Below are positions 1 to 7,694 of a DNA stretch of 13,562 nt, one piece after another. Position 1 is the first letter of the stretch, and each line of letters starts with the position of its first letter. The stretch is from Flavobacteriaceae bacterium (lineage in GTDB: Bacteria; Bacteroidota; Bacteroidia; Flavobacteriales; Flavobacteriaceae), in NCBI GenBank assembly GCA_014239895.1, contig JAAZXZ010000054.1, positions 1 through 13,562 on the forward strand, in the 5' to 3' direction. A program made the position numbers and the translations under genes. The notes under the pieces were generated by a model, which saw nothing but the letters and a program-made list of their open reading frames with translations, did no database searches and was not told the origin of the DNA.

Positions 1-516
1 CCAGCAATTGTAATATTTCCGCAATCCCCAGCTACTGATTCATGGTCTAGCAGAGAACTAATAAAATCACCAGATAATAAGAATTATAAGTTTAAGAAAA
101 ACTCTACACCCACAAAATCACTATCCTTAGTAATGAGTCTTATGGATTCACTTGTTGCCCTTGATCATGTAAATAAGAAGAGAGTTTATCTTACTGGTCT
201 ATCTAACGGTGCTATGGGAGCGTTTGAGCTCTTAAACAAACGACCAAATATGTTTGCTGCAGCGACGCCAATTTGTGGTGCAGGACATCCAGACTGGATA
301 TTAAATTATGCCAAGAAAACTCCTCTATGGATTATTCACGGATCTGATGATAGGACTGTTCATCCTTATTATTCAATTAGAATGGCAAATGCTGTTATTC
401 AGGCTGGTGGAAGTCCAAAGCTTACTCTTTACAACAATGTCAAACATAATAGTTGGCTTAATATATTTAGAGATCCAAGATTTTTACCTTGGATATACAG
501 ACATAAAAAGAAATAG
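1..516 (+). CDS. Alpha/beta hydrolase, esterase/peptidase type (5' end missing)
   Basis: The frame is open from base 1, so this is the C-terminal 171 residues of a longer protein and the true start lies outside the window. It reads as a serine hydrolase of the alpha/beta fold, close to the carboxylesterase, PHB-depolymerase and predicted-peptidase (COG4099-like) group. Visible parts, numbered from base 1: a PAIVIFPQSP strand near the edge; the nucleophile elbow GLSNGAMG with Ser68; the strand IIHGSDDRTVHP with likely catalytic Asp117; and VKHNSW with likely catalytic His149. The Ser-Asp-His triad is thus complete and in the usual order. The first available ATG, at 133, would leave only 127 residues and is internal. 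A secretion signal cannot be judged because the N-terminus is missing. The substrate is unknown; the fold call is firm, the exact family is not. Its stop codon TAG touches the stop of the convergent ribB with no spacer. Confidence 0.8.
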   Translation, partial: PAIVIFPQSPATDSWSSRELIKSPDNKNYKFKKNSTPTKSLSLVMSLMDSLVALDHVNKKRVYLTGLSNGAMGAFELLNKRPNMFAAATPICGAGHPDWILNYAKKTPLWIIHGSDDRTVHPYYSIRMANAVIQAGGSPKLTLYNNVKHNSWLNIFRDPRFLPWIYRHKKK

Positions 517-1656
517 TTAATAATTTATGTATTCTATAATTTCAAGGTCATAACCTATCATTCCCACTCTTTTTTCTTTTTTCCCGTTTGAGATTAGTCT
601 AAGCTTATGAATATCTAAATCATGTAATATTTGTGCTCCAATACCAAAATCTTTTATATCCATACCTACCTTTGGAGCTTTAATAATTTTATTACTTTTC
701 TGTTTACTTTTTAAAACTTTTAATCTTTTTAGAGTATTTAAGGATTGATTTACTTGATTTATAAATATGATTGCACCCCTTCCATCGTCATTTATGATTT
801 TAAACATATTATCTAATTTCTCTTCTTTACCATTAGTAAGCATTCCTAAAATATCATTATTAATTGCTTTAGAATTAATTCTTGTTAAAACATGCTCATC
901 TTTATCCCAAACACCTTTTGTAAGAGCTAAATGGAGCTGATGGTTGGTAGTTTGCTCATATGCTCTTAACCTAAAGGCTCCAAACTTAGTTTCTATATCA
1001 AAATCTTCCTTTTTTTCTATTAAGGAGTCGTGAGCCATTCTGTAGGCAACTAAATCTTCAATTGAGATGATTTTTAAATTGAATTTTTTTGCAACTTTTA
1101 TCAGTTGTGGTAGTCGTGCCATTGTGCCATCCTCATTCATGATTTCTACAATAACACCTGCTGGCTTAAAACCAGCTAGCCTTGCAAAATCAATAGCAGC
1201 TTCGGTATGTCCTGTACGTCTTAAAACACCGCCATCTTTTGCTATTAATGGAAAAACATGACCAGGCTTTGAAAATTGATGAGCTTTTGTTTCTGAATCT
1301 ATTAATGCTTTTATAGTTTTAGATCGATCTGCTGCTGAAATGCCAGTACTCACGCCATTTCCTTTATAGTCTACCGATACAGTGAAAGCTGTATCTTGAG
1401 GATCCGAACTAGAACCTACCATTAGATTTAATTTTAATTTTTTTGACATTTTACTAGTAATAGGAGCACATATAAGCCCTCTTCCATGTGTAGCCATAAA
1501 ATTTATAATCTCAGGAGTTATAGACTCAGCAGCCGCTACGAAATCACCTTCATTTTCACGATTTTGATCATCTACAACAATAATAACTTTACCCAGCCTA
1601 ATATCATTAATTGCTGACTCAATTGTATTTAGTTTAAGTTTATCCTGTGCAGACAT
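517..1656 (-). CDS. ribB: 3,4-dihydroxy-2-butanone 4-phosphate synthase fused to a degenerate GTP cyclohydrolase II domain
   Basis: A 379-residue protein with the RibBA layout. Residues 1 to about 205 are the DHBP synthase, which converts ribulose 5-phosphate to 3,4-dihydroxy-2-butanone 4-phosphate plus formate, the four-carbon unit of riboflavin. Its signatures are intact: DDQNRENEGD (29-38), HGRGLIC (57-63), DTAFTVSVD (88-96), GISAADR (105-111), GHVFPL (132-137), RRTGHTEAA (146-154) and EIMNEDGTMAR (171-181). Residues from about 215 to 379 are recognisably RibA-like in fold (FGIGAQILHDLDIHKLRLISN, then KRVGMIGYDLEI). However, the three zinc Cys of GTP cyclohydrolase II are replaced by Ala264, Asn275 and Lys277, and the catalytic HRQEGRNIGL stretch reads FINQVNQSLNTL. 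The C-terminal half should therefore not hydrolyse GTP, and a separate RibA is expected elsewhere. It is the last gene of the ftsK-lolA-lptG-ribB run, 58 bases after lptG. ribBA is the likely automatic name but would overstate the activity. Confidence 0.93.
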   Translation of the reverse strand: MSAQDKLKLNTIESAINDIRLGKVIIVVDDQNRENEGDFVAAAESITPEIINFMATHGRGLICAPITSKMSKKLKLNLMVGSSSDPQDTAFTVSVDYKGNGVSTGISAADRSKTIKALIDSETKAHQFSKPGHVFPLIAKDGGVLRRTGHTEAAIDFARLAGFKPAGVIVEIMNEDGTMARLPQLIKVAKKFNLKIISIEDLVAYRMAHDSLIEKKEDFDIETKFGAFRLRAYEQTTNHQLHLALTKGVWDKDEHVLTRINSKAINNDILGMLTNGKEEKLDNMFKIINDDGRGAIIFINQVNQSLNTLKRLKVLKSKQKSNKIIKAPKVGMDIKDFGIGAQILHDLDIHKLRLISNGKKEKRVGMIGYDLEIIEYINY

Positions 1657-1677
1657 TTAGAAATCTATAAGATTGTT

Positions 1678-1685
1678 CAAATATA
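1678..1685 (-). promoter_or_regulatory. Possible ribB promoter -7 element
   Basis: On the minus strand the lptG-ribB gap contains TATATTTG, an exact match to the Bacteroidota -7 element TAnnTTTG, 21 bases before the ribB ATG. The -33 side is weak: at 19-20 bases spacing there is only TTTTA, and the nearest TTG is just 11 bases away. ribB may have its own promoter or may be read only from upstream genes. In such AT-rich sequence a chance match is quite possible. Confidence 0.3.
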
Positions 1686-1714
1686 TTGTATTAAATCAAC
1701 ATATTAAAACCTAA

Positions 1715-3127
1715 TTATTTCTTAAAATATTGTAAGAATTTTCCAGTTATTTCACTAATGTTAAGAATACTCCTATCTTTTGTAGCTCTATTGGTTAGGT
1801 AAACACTAATAGGAAGCATAATTATTGTTGATAGCCAGCTAGCAAGTATAGGGCTAATGCTAGTATCCTCAGCAAGATTTTTAGCAAATACTCCTACAAA
1901 ATGATAAGTTAAAAATAGAATAAGTGAAATAACCATAGGGAATCCATAACCTCCTTTTCTTATAATTGTTCCCAGTGGTGCGCCAATAAAGAAAAGAATT
2001 ATACATGCAAAACTAAGGGCAAACTTATCATGAAGTGACATGAAATGCTTGTTAATATTTTTCTCTCTTCTAGCTTGTATTAACATATTTGATTTTAGTA
2101 TGCTTATTGTGCTGTTTACTGAACTAATTCCTAGATCAAAAAGCTGTTTTTGTTTTTGTGGTTTAAATAGATCGTATACATTTTCTCCTTTAAATTCATC
2201 TTCTATAGGATTAATATTATTATTTAAGGATTTTGCATTAGATCGATTATGCATCTTTGTAGCAATTACCTGGTAATCTTTCTTTTTCTTACTTACCAGT
2301 GAGTCAATAGTTGTATTTAAATCTTTTACATTTAGCATGGAGTATCTGTTTGCACTCCCTTCTTGGTTAAAGTCTACATCATTTATTAGTGAAAGATCAA
2401 TATTCAACATATATTCTTTAAAATAGCTTTTTACAAATGGTTTTGATTTGCTAACCCTATAGTCTTTGTTAATAACCTCATCGTAATAATTTCCATCATA
2501 TAGTTTTAGCTGTAAAATATCTGAATCACTCTCACTAGTGATTTCACCTGTTTCTGATTTTATTACTGTATAATTTCCAACTTTATTTTTTTTCTGATGA
2601 ACAATTACATCAGTAAGATATTGACCTCTATTTCCATATTTTTCTTCAACCTTAATATTGAAATCTCCAATTTCGCTGAACTGACCTTCAGTTATTGCCA
2701 TAGTAGGTTTTATTTTTGAGATATTCTTTCTAAGGTTAATAAAATTAAATTCTGCTGCTGTAACTACATTATTTGAGAAAAAGAAAACAATAATTCCTAG
2801 AAAAAGAGTAAAATAGATTAAGCTCCTCATAATCCTTTGGAGTGATAATCCAGTAGATTTCATCGCGGCAAATTCATAGTTTTCAGATAGCTGACCAAAG
2901 ACCATAATACTAGAAAGTAAAATAGCCAGTGGTAAAACTAAAATGACAAGTTTAGGAGAGACATATGATAAAAATTTAAGAATGATATCAAGTTCAAGAT
3001 CTTTCCCCGCAAGCTCAGTAATATACATCCAAACTGATTGCAAAAGGAAAATTAACATTAAAATGCAGAATGCAGTAAGTAATGTTCTTAAATAGGTTTT
3101 AAATATGTATTGGTCTATTAATTTCAA
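1715..3127 (-). CDS. lptG: LptF/LptG family permease of the LPS export ABC transporter
   Basis: A 470-residue inner-membrane protein of the YjgP/YjgQ family. Paired with a partner permease and the ATPase LptB, it extracts lipopolysaccharide from the inner membrane and passes it to the periplasmic bridge. The order of parts is as in the family: a start MKLIDQYIFKTYL, three membrane segments (about 11-35, 54-75 and 98-122), a long periplasmic beta-jellyroll region (about 125-360), and three further membrane segments (about 365-387, 393-415 and 423-446) with the loop motif GAPLGTIIRKGGYGF. The start codon is TTG (3125-3127): the frame is closed by a stop only five codons upstream with no ATG or GTG between, and the N-terminus matches the family from this codon. 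It lies 8 bases after lolA, so it is co-transcribed and probably translationally coupled. LptF versus LptG cannot be settled by eye; Bacteroidota usually carry the second permease elsewhere. Confidence 0.88.
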   Translation of the reverse strand: MKLIDQYIFKTYLRTLLTAFCILMLIFLLQSVWMYITELAGKDLELDIILKFLSYVSPKLVILVLPLAILLSSIMVFGQLSENYEFAAMKSTGLSLQRIMRSLIYFTLFLGIIVFFFSNNVVTAAEFNFINLRKNISKIKPTMAITEGQFSEIGDFNIKVEEKYGNRGQYLTDVIVHQKKNKVGNYTVIKSETGEITSESDSDILQLKLYDGNYYDEVINKDYRVSKSKPFVKSYFKEYMLNIDLSLINDVDFNQEGSANRYSMLNVKDLNTTIDSLVSKKKKDYQVIATKMHNRSNAKSLNNNINPIEDEFKGENVYDLFKPQKQKQLFDLGISSVNSTISILKSNMLIQARREKNINKHFMSLHDKFALSFACIILFFIGAPLGTIIRKGGYGFPMVISLILFLTYHFVGVFAKNLAEDTSISPILASWLSTIIMLPISVYLTNRATKDRSILNISEITGKFLQYFKK

Positions 3128-3135
3128 TGATAACT

Positions 3136-3783
3136 TTAATCAAGAATATTCATATAGTAGTCTTTGTATTTCTCTTTGTCAAAAACAAATAGAGATTCTT
3201 CAAGAGGCAGATTTACCTCAAAATCAACTATAGCAATTGTTGTTTGCGTATCATTTAACCCTGTTTCAATTACTTTGTAAATCTGACTAAACTCAACATC
3301 AACTCCAAGTAATATATATTTAATTTCAGCATCTGAGTCCATTGGAATTAACTTGACATATTGAATTTTTTTTCTTCCAACATATTGAACTATATCCATC
3401 TCAAAATTATATCCTTCTTCATAAAAGTAGAGCATTTTGTTTGGGGTTATCGTGCTCTCATCATCTGGGTTTTGAGTTGAGATAGTTACTTCTTCGTCAT
3501 CAGGGCTAATTGTATATAGTTTGTCTCCATCAAAAATTCTAGTTACATCTAACATAACAAATTTCCATTTATCATCTTCAGTAACAAAACTTCCTTTATT
3601 AGTTTGATTAATATCCTCTTCTGAGTTAAAAAGCGTATAAGTATAATTAATATATATATTATCATAACTTTTTATGTTTTCAGAAACTTTGTTTAATAGT
3701 TTTTCTGCTTCTTCAGAATTCTGACTTATTGCTATAGTATTTGATACAATAGCTATAATAAATAGAAGTATGACTTTTTTCAT
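3136..3783 (-). CDS. lolA: Outer-membrane lipoprotein carrier protein LolA family
   Basis: A 215-residue periplasmic protein of the LolA fold, which shields the acyl chains of lipoproteins on their way from the inner membrane (LolCDE) to the outer membrane. It opens with a Sec signal peptide: MKK, then a hydrophobic core (about 4-18), with probable cleavage near IAIS-QNSEE. The mature part starts with a helix (EEAEKLLNKVSENIKSYDNI) and continues in beta strands with the family features KGSF, KWKF and RIFDGDKLYTISPDDEEV. An in-frame ATG 24 bases upstream (3805-3807) would give 223 residues and overlap the end of ftsK by 14 bases. The start at 3781-3783 is preferred because it places Lys-Lys directly before the signal core. 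It sits between ftsK and lptG, as in other flavobacteria, so the operon joins lipoprotein and LPS traffic. No LolB was seen in the window, consistent with Bacteroidota generally. Confidence 0.87.
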   Translation of the reverse strand: MKKVILLFIIAIVSNTIAISQNSEEAEKLLNKVSENIKSYDNIYINYTYTLFNSEEDINQTNKGSFVTEDDKWKFVMLDVTRIFDGDKLYTISPDDEEVTISTQNPDDESTITPNKMLYFYEEGYNFEMDIVQYVGRKKIQYVKLIPMDSDAEIKYILLGVDVEFSQIYKVIETGLNDTQTTIAIVDFEVNLPLEESLFVFDKEKYKDYYMNILD

Positions 3784-3793
3784 GTTATAATAT

Positions 3794-6169
3794 TTATTCA
3801 TTTTCAAGATATTGTTCTAATGATTGAAGATCTGTTATTAAAACTTGTCGTGCTTTACTTCCTTCGAAAGGTCCAACAATTCCTGCAGCTTCAAGTTGAT
3901 CAATAAGCCTTCCCGCTCTATTATACCCCAATTTAAGTTTTCTTTGCAAAAGTGATGCAGATCCTTGTTGGGCAATTACAATTACTTCTGCAGCTTCTTT
4001 AAATAATACATCTCTATCGTCTTTATCTATATCAAGATTTGTGCCACTCTCTTCTCCAACATATTCTGGAAGGTTGTGTGCACTAGCATATGCTTTCTGA
4101 GATCCTATGTAGTCAGTTAATTTTTCTATCTCATCAGTATCAACAAAAGCACACTGAAGTCTTATAATCTCATTTCCTTGTGTAAACAGCATATCACCAC
4201 GTCCAATTAGCTGATCTGCTCCAGAGCTATCTAGAATTGTCCTTGAGTCAATTTTAGAAGTTACTCTAAAGGCAATTCTTGCAGGGAAATTTGCTTTAAT
4301 TACCCCTGTAATCACATTTACTGAAGGTCTTTGAGTAGCGATTATTAAATGTATACCAATAGCTCTTGCTAATTGAGCTAGTCTAGCTATAGGAGTTTCT
4401 ACTTCTTTCCCAGCAGTCATGATCAAATCAGCGAACTCATCAATAATAAGAATTATATAAGGAAGGTATTGATGTCCATCATTTGGATTTAATTTTCTTG
4501 CCTTAAACTTTTTATTGTACTCGACAATATTTCTACAGGATGCATTTTTTAATAATTCGTATCTATTATCCATTTCAATGCATAATGAATTTAGGGTATA
4601 GATAACTTTTTTATTATCTGTTATTATAGCATCTTCAGAGTCAGGTAGTTTTGCTAAATAATGTCTTTCAATTTTATTAAATAAGGTAAGTTCTACCTTT
4701 TTTGGATCTACTAGAACAAATTTTACTTCTGCAGGATGCTTTTTGTATAATAATGAAGTTAACACAGCATTTAGCCCTACAGATTTACCCTGACCTGTAG
4801 CTCCAGCCATAAGCAGGTGAGGCATTTTAACTAGATCTACAACTAAAGTCTCATTACTAATAGTTTTACCAATAGCAATGGGAAGTTCCATCTCAGATTG
4901 CTGAAATTTTTCTGAAGATATTACAGAATGCATTGATACAATTGTTGAGTTTTTGTTTGGAACTTCTATCCCAATAGTTCCTCTTCCAGGAATTGGAGCA
5001 ATAATTCTAATTCCAAGAGCTGACAAGGATAGAGCTATATCATCTTCTAGATTCTTAATTTTCGATATTCTTATTCCTGCATCTGGAATTATTTCGTATA
5101 AAGTAACTGTTGGTCCAACTGTTGCTTTAATGCTAGAAATACTAATGTTATAGTTACCTAATGTCTCAACAATCTTATCTTTGTTTTCTTCAAGCTCTTG
5201 CTTGTCTATATTTATTTTTTCACTATCGTATTTTTTTAAGAGATCTAATGAAGGAAATTGAAAATTTCCAAGCTCTAACTTAGGGTCAAAAAGACCAAAA
5301 TTTTCAACTAGTTTGTCAGAAAGATTGTCAGTTTCAGATTTCTCTTCAATAACCTTTTCAACTTCAATATCAATTTCATCTTTTATTTTAGATTTTTTAA
5401 CTTCAGCAGGCACCTCTTTGATAGTATTATCCACTTTCTCTTGATTAATTACCTCATCTTTAGTTTCAGTATCTACTTCCTGATTAACTTTATCAATTGT
5501 GCTTTCTAAATTTGAAGAATCTTCAATTTCATCATTTGTTGCTTTTTGCTTTCTTTTAAAGATTGCGGCAATCTGCATATAAAACCAATTCATTTTATAA
5601 ATTCTAGAAATATGCTCTAATCTTAAATTTAATCTAACAGTCATATATAGCATGGCTAGTATAAACAACAAGAATGATGTCCCAATTACACCAATATAAT
5701 CAGTCAATAGATTATTAATTTCATAGCCAATCACACCAGAATAGTTACCTGAGCTATCTACGAATGCAAAAAAGACAGATCCATATATCATTAGATAAAA
5801 ACCCCAAAGCCAGTTTTTTATAAGTTTTCTGTTTTTTATTTCTAAAATGATATGAAGTCCAGATAATAAAATGAGTATGCTAAATATATATGAAGAAATT
5901 CCAAATCCTTGATAAATGAAAAAATAACTAAGAAGAGCGCCAAGTTTACTCATCCAGTTTTCAGAAACAATATCTCTGTTTGATAATTCAAAAAGAGAGC
6001 TTTGATCAATATGACCAGAAAAAAAGTATGATGTGAATGAAATAAAAAATATTAAGGATAGTATTATAAGTGAGCTGCCATAAAACAATTTTTGTGAACT
6101 TGACAGCTGTTTTTTCTCTCTTTTTAATGAAAAGGAAAATTTATTTTTTTTACTATTCACTTTAGCCAT
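3794..6169 (-). CDS. ftsK: DNA translocase FtsK (FtsK/SpoIIIE family)
   Basis: A 791-residue membrane-anchored ATPase that pumps chromosomal DNA across the division septum and supports XerCD dimer resolution at dif. Order of parts: a basic N-terminus; about four membrane helices (roughly residues 26-48, 80-108, 118-137 and 160-180); a charged, Glu/Lys/Asp-rich linker (about 205-290); an alpha domain with GPTVTLYEIIPDAGIRISKI; the RecA-like motor with Walker A GATGQGKS (456-463, Lys462) and Walker B ILIIDEFADL (Asp577, Glu578), followed by ATQRPSVNVITG and SGADQLIGRGDML; and a C-terminal winged-helix gamma domain with QQGSASLLQRKLKLGYNRAGRLIDQLEAAGI and GPFEGSKAR. All key residues are present, and the length is normal for Bacteroidota, whose linker is much shorter than in E. 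coli. The ATG start follows a 62-base gap after nhaC. The stop lies 10 bases before the preferred lolA start. Confidence 0.97.
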   Translation of the reverse strand: MAKVNSKKNKFSFSLKREKKQLSSSQKLFYGSSLIILSLIFFISFTSYFFSGHIDQSSLFELSNRDIVSENWMSKLGALLSYFFIYQGFGISSYIFSILILLSGLHIILEIKNRKLIKNWLWGFYLMIYGSVFFAFVDSSGNYSGVIGYEINNLLTDYIGVIGTSFLLFILAMLYMTVRLNLRLEHISRIYKMNWFYMQIAAIFKRKQKATNDEIEDSSNLESTIDKVNQEVDTETKDEVINQEKVDNTIKEVPAEVKKSKIKDEIDIEVEKVIEEKSETDNLSDKLVENFGLFDPKLELGNFQFPSLDLLKKYDSEKINIDKQELEENKDKIVETLGNYNISISSIKATVGPTVTLYEIIPDAGIRISKIKNLEDDIALSLSALGIRIIAPIPGRGTIGIEVPNKNSTIVSMHSVISSEKFQQSEMELPIAIGKTISNETLVVDLVKMPHLLMAGATGQGKSVGLNAVLTSLLYKKHPAEVKFVLVDPKKVELTLFNKIERHYLAKLPDSEDAIITDNKKVIYTLNSLCIEMDNRYELLKNASCRNIVEYNKKFKARKLNPNDGHQYLPYIILIIDEFADLIMTAGKEVETPIARLAQLARAIGIHLIIATQRPSVNVITGVIKANFPARIAFRVTSKIDSRTILDSSGADQLIGRGDMLFTQGNEIIRLQCAFVDTDEIEKLTDYIGSQKAYASAHNLPEYVGEESGTNLDIDKDDRDVLFKEAAEVIVIAQQGSASLLQRKLKLGYNRAGRLIDQLEAAGIVGPFEGSKARQVLITDLQSLEQYLENE

Positions 6170-6231
6170 AAATTAAAGATAGGAACAAAAAACGCAAGTT
6201 AATAATCTTTGATAAAACAAGAGTAATTATA

Positions 6232-7674
6232 TTATAAAGTTTTAGTATTCAAGATAGTTCTAATTTTTATAGAAAACCCAGCATAAATTAAAGTCATTAT
6301 TGGACTCAGCCAATTAAATATTGCATAGATAAAATATTCAGGAGCACTAACTCCTAAAACACCATAATGATATGCTCCACAAGTATTCCATGGGATCAAA
6401 GCAGATGTTACTGTGCCAGAATCTTCTAAAGTTCGACTGAGATTCTCAGGAGCTAATCCTCTTTCTTCGTATGCCTCTTTAAACATTTTTCCAGGTATTA
6501 CTATAGCAAGATATTGATCAGAGGCAGCTATATTTATACCTAAGCAACTAATTACAGTACTTACAAATAAACCAAAGATATTTTTTGCCCTTTCTAATAA
6601 TGCACTAGTGATTTTTGATAATGCACCAATTGCATCCATTGATCCTCCAAAAATCATTGCACAAATTGTTAAGTTTATTGTCCATAACATACCTTTCATT
6701 CCTCCAGAGTTATATAATCTTACAATTCTATCGTTGTCAGTTGGTATTTCAGTATCTAAAAAAACAGAATTAAAAACTGCATTATAGTCAGATGGATCTA
6801 TAAGATTTAATATGTTTTGTTGAAAAATTAATGTAAAAACTATTGCCAAAACAACCCCGCATGAAAGAGCTATAACAGGTCTGACTTTTAAGAATGCAAG
6901 AATAATTACTAAAACTGGAACAAGAAATAATATAGGAGAGATATAGAAATCATTAGATATTGTATCAGACAAGGTTAAAATGCTAGACATATCTCCAATT
7001 GCAGAAGTGTCTATGTTTAAACTAATTAGGCAGAAAACTAAAAATGTAAAAATAAATGTAGGTACAGTGGTGAATGTCATGTACTTTATATGTGTATACA
7101 GATCACCTCCTGCCATTGCTGGCGCTAGGTTTGTTGTATCACTTAATGGAGACATTTTATCACCAAAATATGCTCCAGAAATTACAGCACCTGCAGTCAT
7201 TCCTGGTGATATATTAAAAGCAGTGCCAACAGCAACTAAAGCAATTCCTACAGTAGCAGAGGTAGTATATGAACTTCCAGTTGTTAGTGAAACAACTGCT
7301 GTAACAATTAATGTTAGAGGTAAAAAAACTGTTGGATCAATTAGATTCAATCCATAGTAGACCATAGCGGGAATAACTCCACTAACTTTCCAAGTTCCTG
7401 CTAATGCACCTACTAGAAGTAAAATGACTATTGGTATTGCAATGCTCTTAATACTTAAAAAGATTTTTTTTAATATATGAAGAATTGTGACCCTATCAAT
7501 TAAGCCCATAATTGATGCTAGAGAAGCACCTAGCAATAATATTATCTGATATGTGTTCTCCCCAAACCAATCTTTATCTTCATATACTATTATGTTGTAT
7601 GCAAGCAAAGAGATTAAAACACAGATAGGTGTTAGAGCTTTGGTGAGTGAAATTCCATTTTTAGAATCAACCAT
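6232..7674 (-). CDS. nhaC: Na+/H+ antiporter, NhaC family
   Basis: A 480-residue polytopic inner-membrane protein with about 11-13 hydrophobic segments. It is expected to exchange cytoplasmic Na+ for external H+, keeping sodium low and helping pH balance. The best signature is GAYFGDKMSPLSDTTN (167-182) followed by LAPAMAGGDLYTHIKYM, the conserved core of the NhaC branch within the IT superfamily. Other family stretches are LVGALAGTWKVSGVIPAMVYYGL, LTTGSSYTTSATVGIALVAVG, FGGSMDAIGALSKI and, near the end, LEDSGTVTSALIPWNTCGAYH. The length fits the family (about 450-490). The ATG lies 20 bases after the stop of the PLP enzyme, so the two are probably co-transcribed. In flavobacteria such genes suit a saline habitat. 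Some NhaC-family members exchange malate for lactate with Na+ and H+ (MleN type), and a substrate beyond cations cannot be excluded by eye. Confidence 0.9.
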   Translation of the reverse strand: MVDSKNGISLTKALTPICVLISLLAYNIIVYEDKDWFGENTYQIILLLGASLASIMGLIDRVTILHILKKIFLSIKSIAIPIVILLLVGALAGTWKVSGVIPAMVYYGLNLIDPTVFLPLTLIVTAVVSLTTGSSYTTSATVGIALVAVGTAFNISPGMTAGAVISGAYFGDKMSPLSDTTNLAPAMAGGDLYTHIKYMTFTTVPTFIFTFLVFCLISLNIDTSAIGDMSSILTLSDTISNDFYISPILFLVPVLVIILAFLKVRPVIALSCGVVLAIVFTLIFQQNILNLIDPSDYNAVFNSVFLDTEIPTDNDRIVRLYNSGGMKGMLWTINLTICAMIFGGSMDAIGALSKITSALLERAKNIFGLFVSTVISCLGINIAASDQYLAIVIPGKMFKEAYEERGLAPENLSRTLEDSGTVTSALIPWNTCGAYHYGVLGVSAPEYFIYAIFNWLSPIMTLIYAGFSIKIRTILNTKTL

Positions 7675-7694
7675 GAATTATAAAATAGATTTTT

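Noticed and set aside
308..520. Second plus-strand frame overlapping the hydrolase
   Set aside because: It is out of frame with the hydrolase, whose catalytic Asp and His are coded in the same stretch; it is a shadow frame.
517..1656. Annotation as a bifunctional RibBA
   Set aside because: The GTP cyclohydrolase II half lacks the zinc Cys and catalytic residues, so only the RibB activity is supported.
1657..1714. FMN riboswitch before ribB
   Set aside because: The gap is only 58 bases, much shorter than an FMN aptamer, and no paired stems of that type are visible.
3784..3807. Upstream ATGs for lolA overlapping ftsK
   Set aside because: They would put MKMNKYYN ahead of a normal signal peptide (MKKVILLFIIAI); the shorter form fits a Sec signal better.
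6170..6231. Promoter for ftsK in the nhaC-ftsK gap
   Set aside because: The only -7-like match on the minus strand, TATCTTTA, ends a few bases from the ATG, and its nearest TTG is only 13 bases away; not enough support.
6980..7357. Open frame of 125 codons antisense to nhaC
   Set aside because: It lies wholly opposite a well-supported gene and its translation resembles no protein; the same holds for the antisense frames at 1067-1261, 2040-2276, 4953-5153, 10836-11018, 11043-11285, 11774-12010 and 12077-12382.
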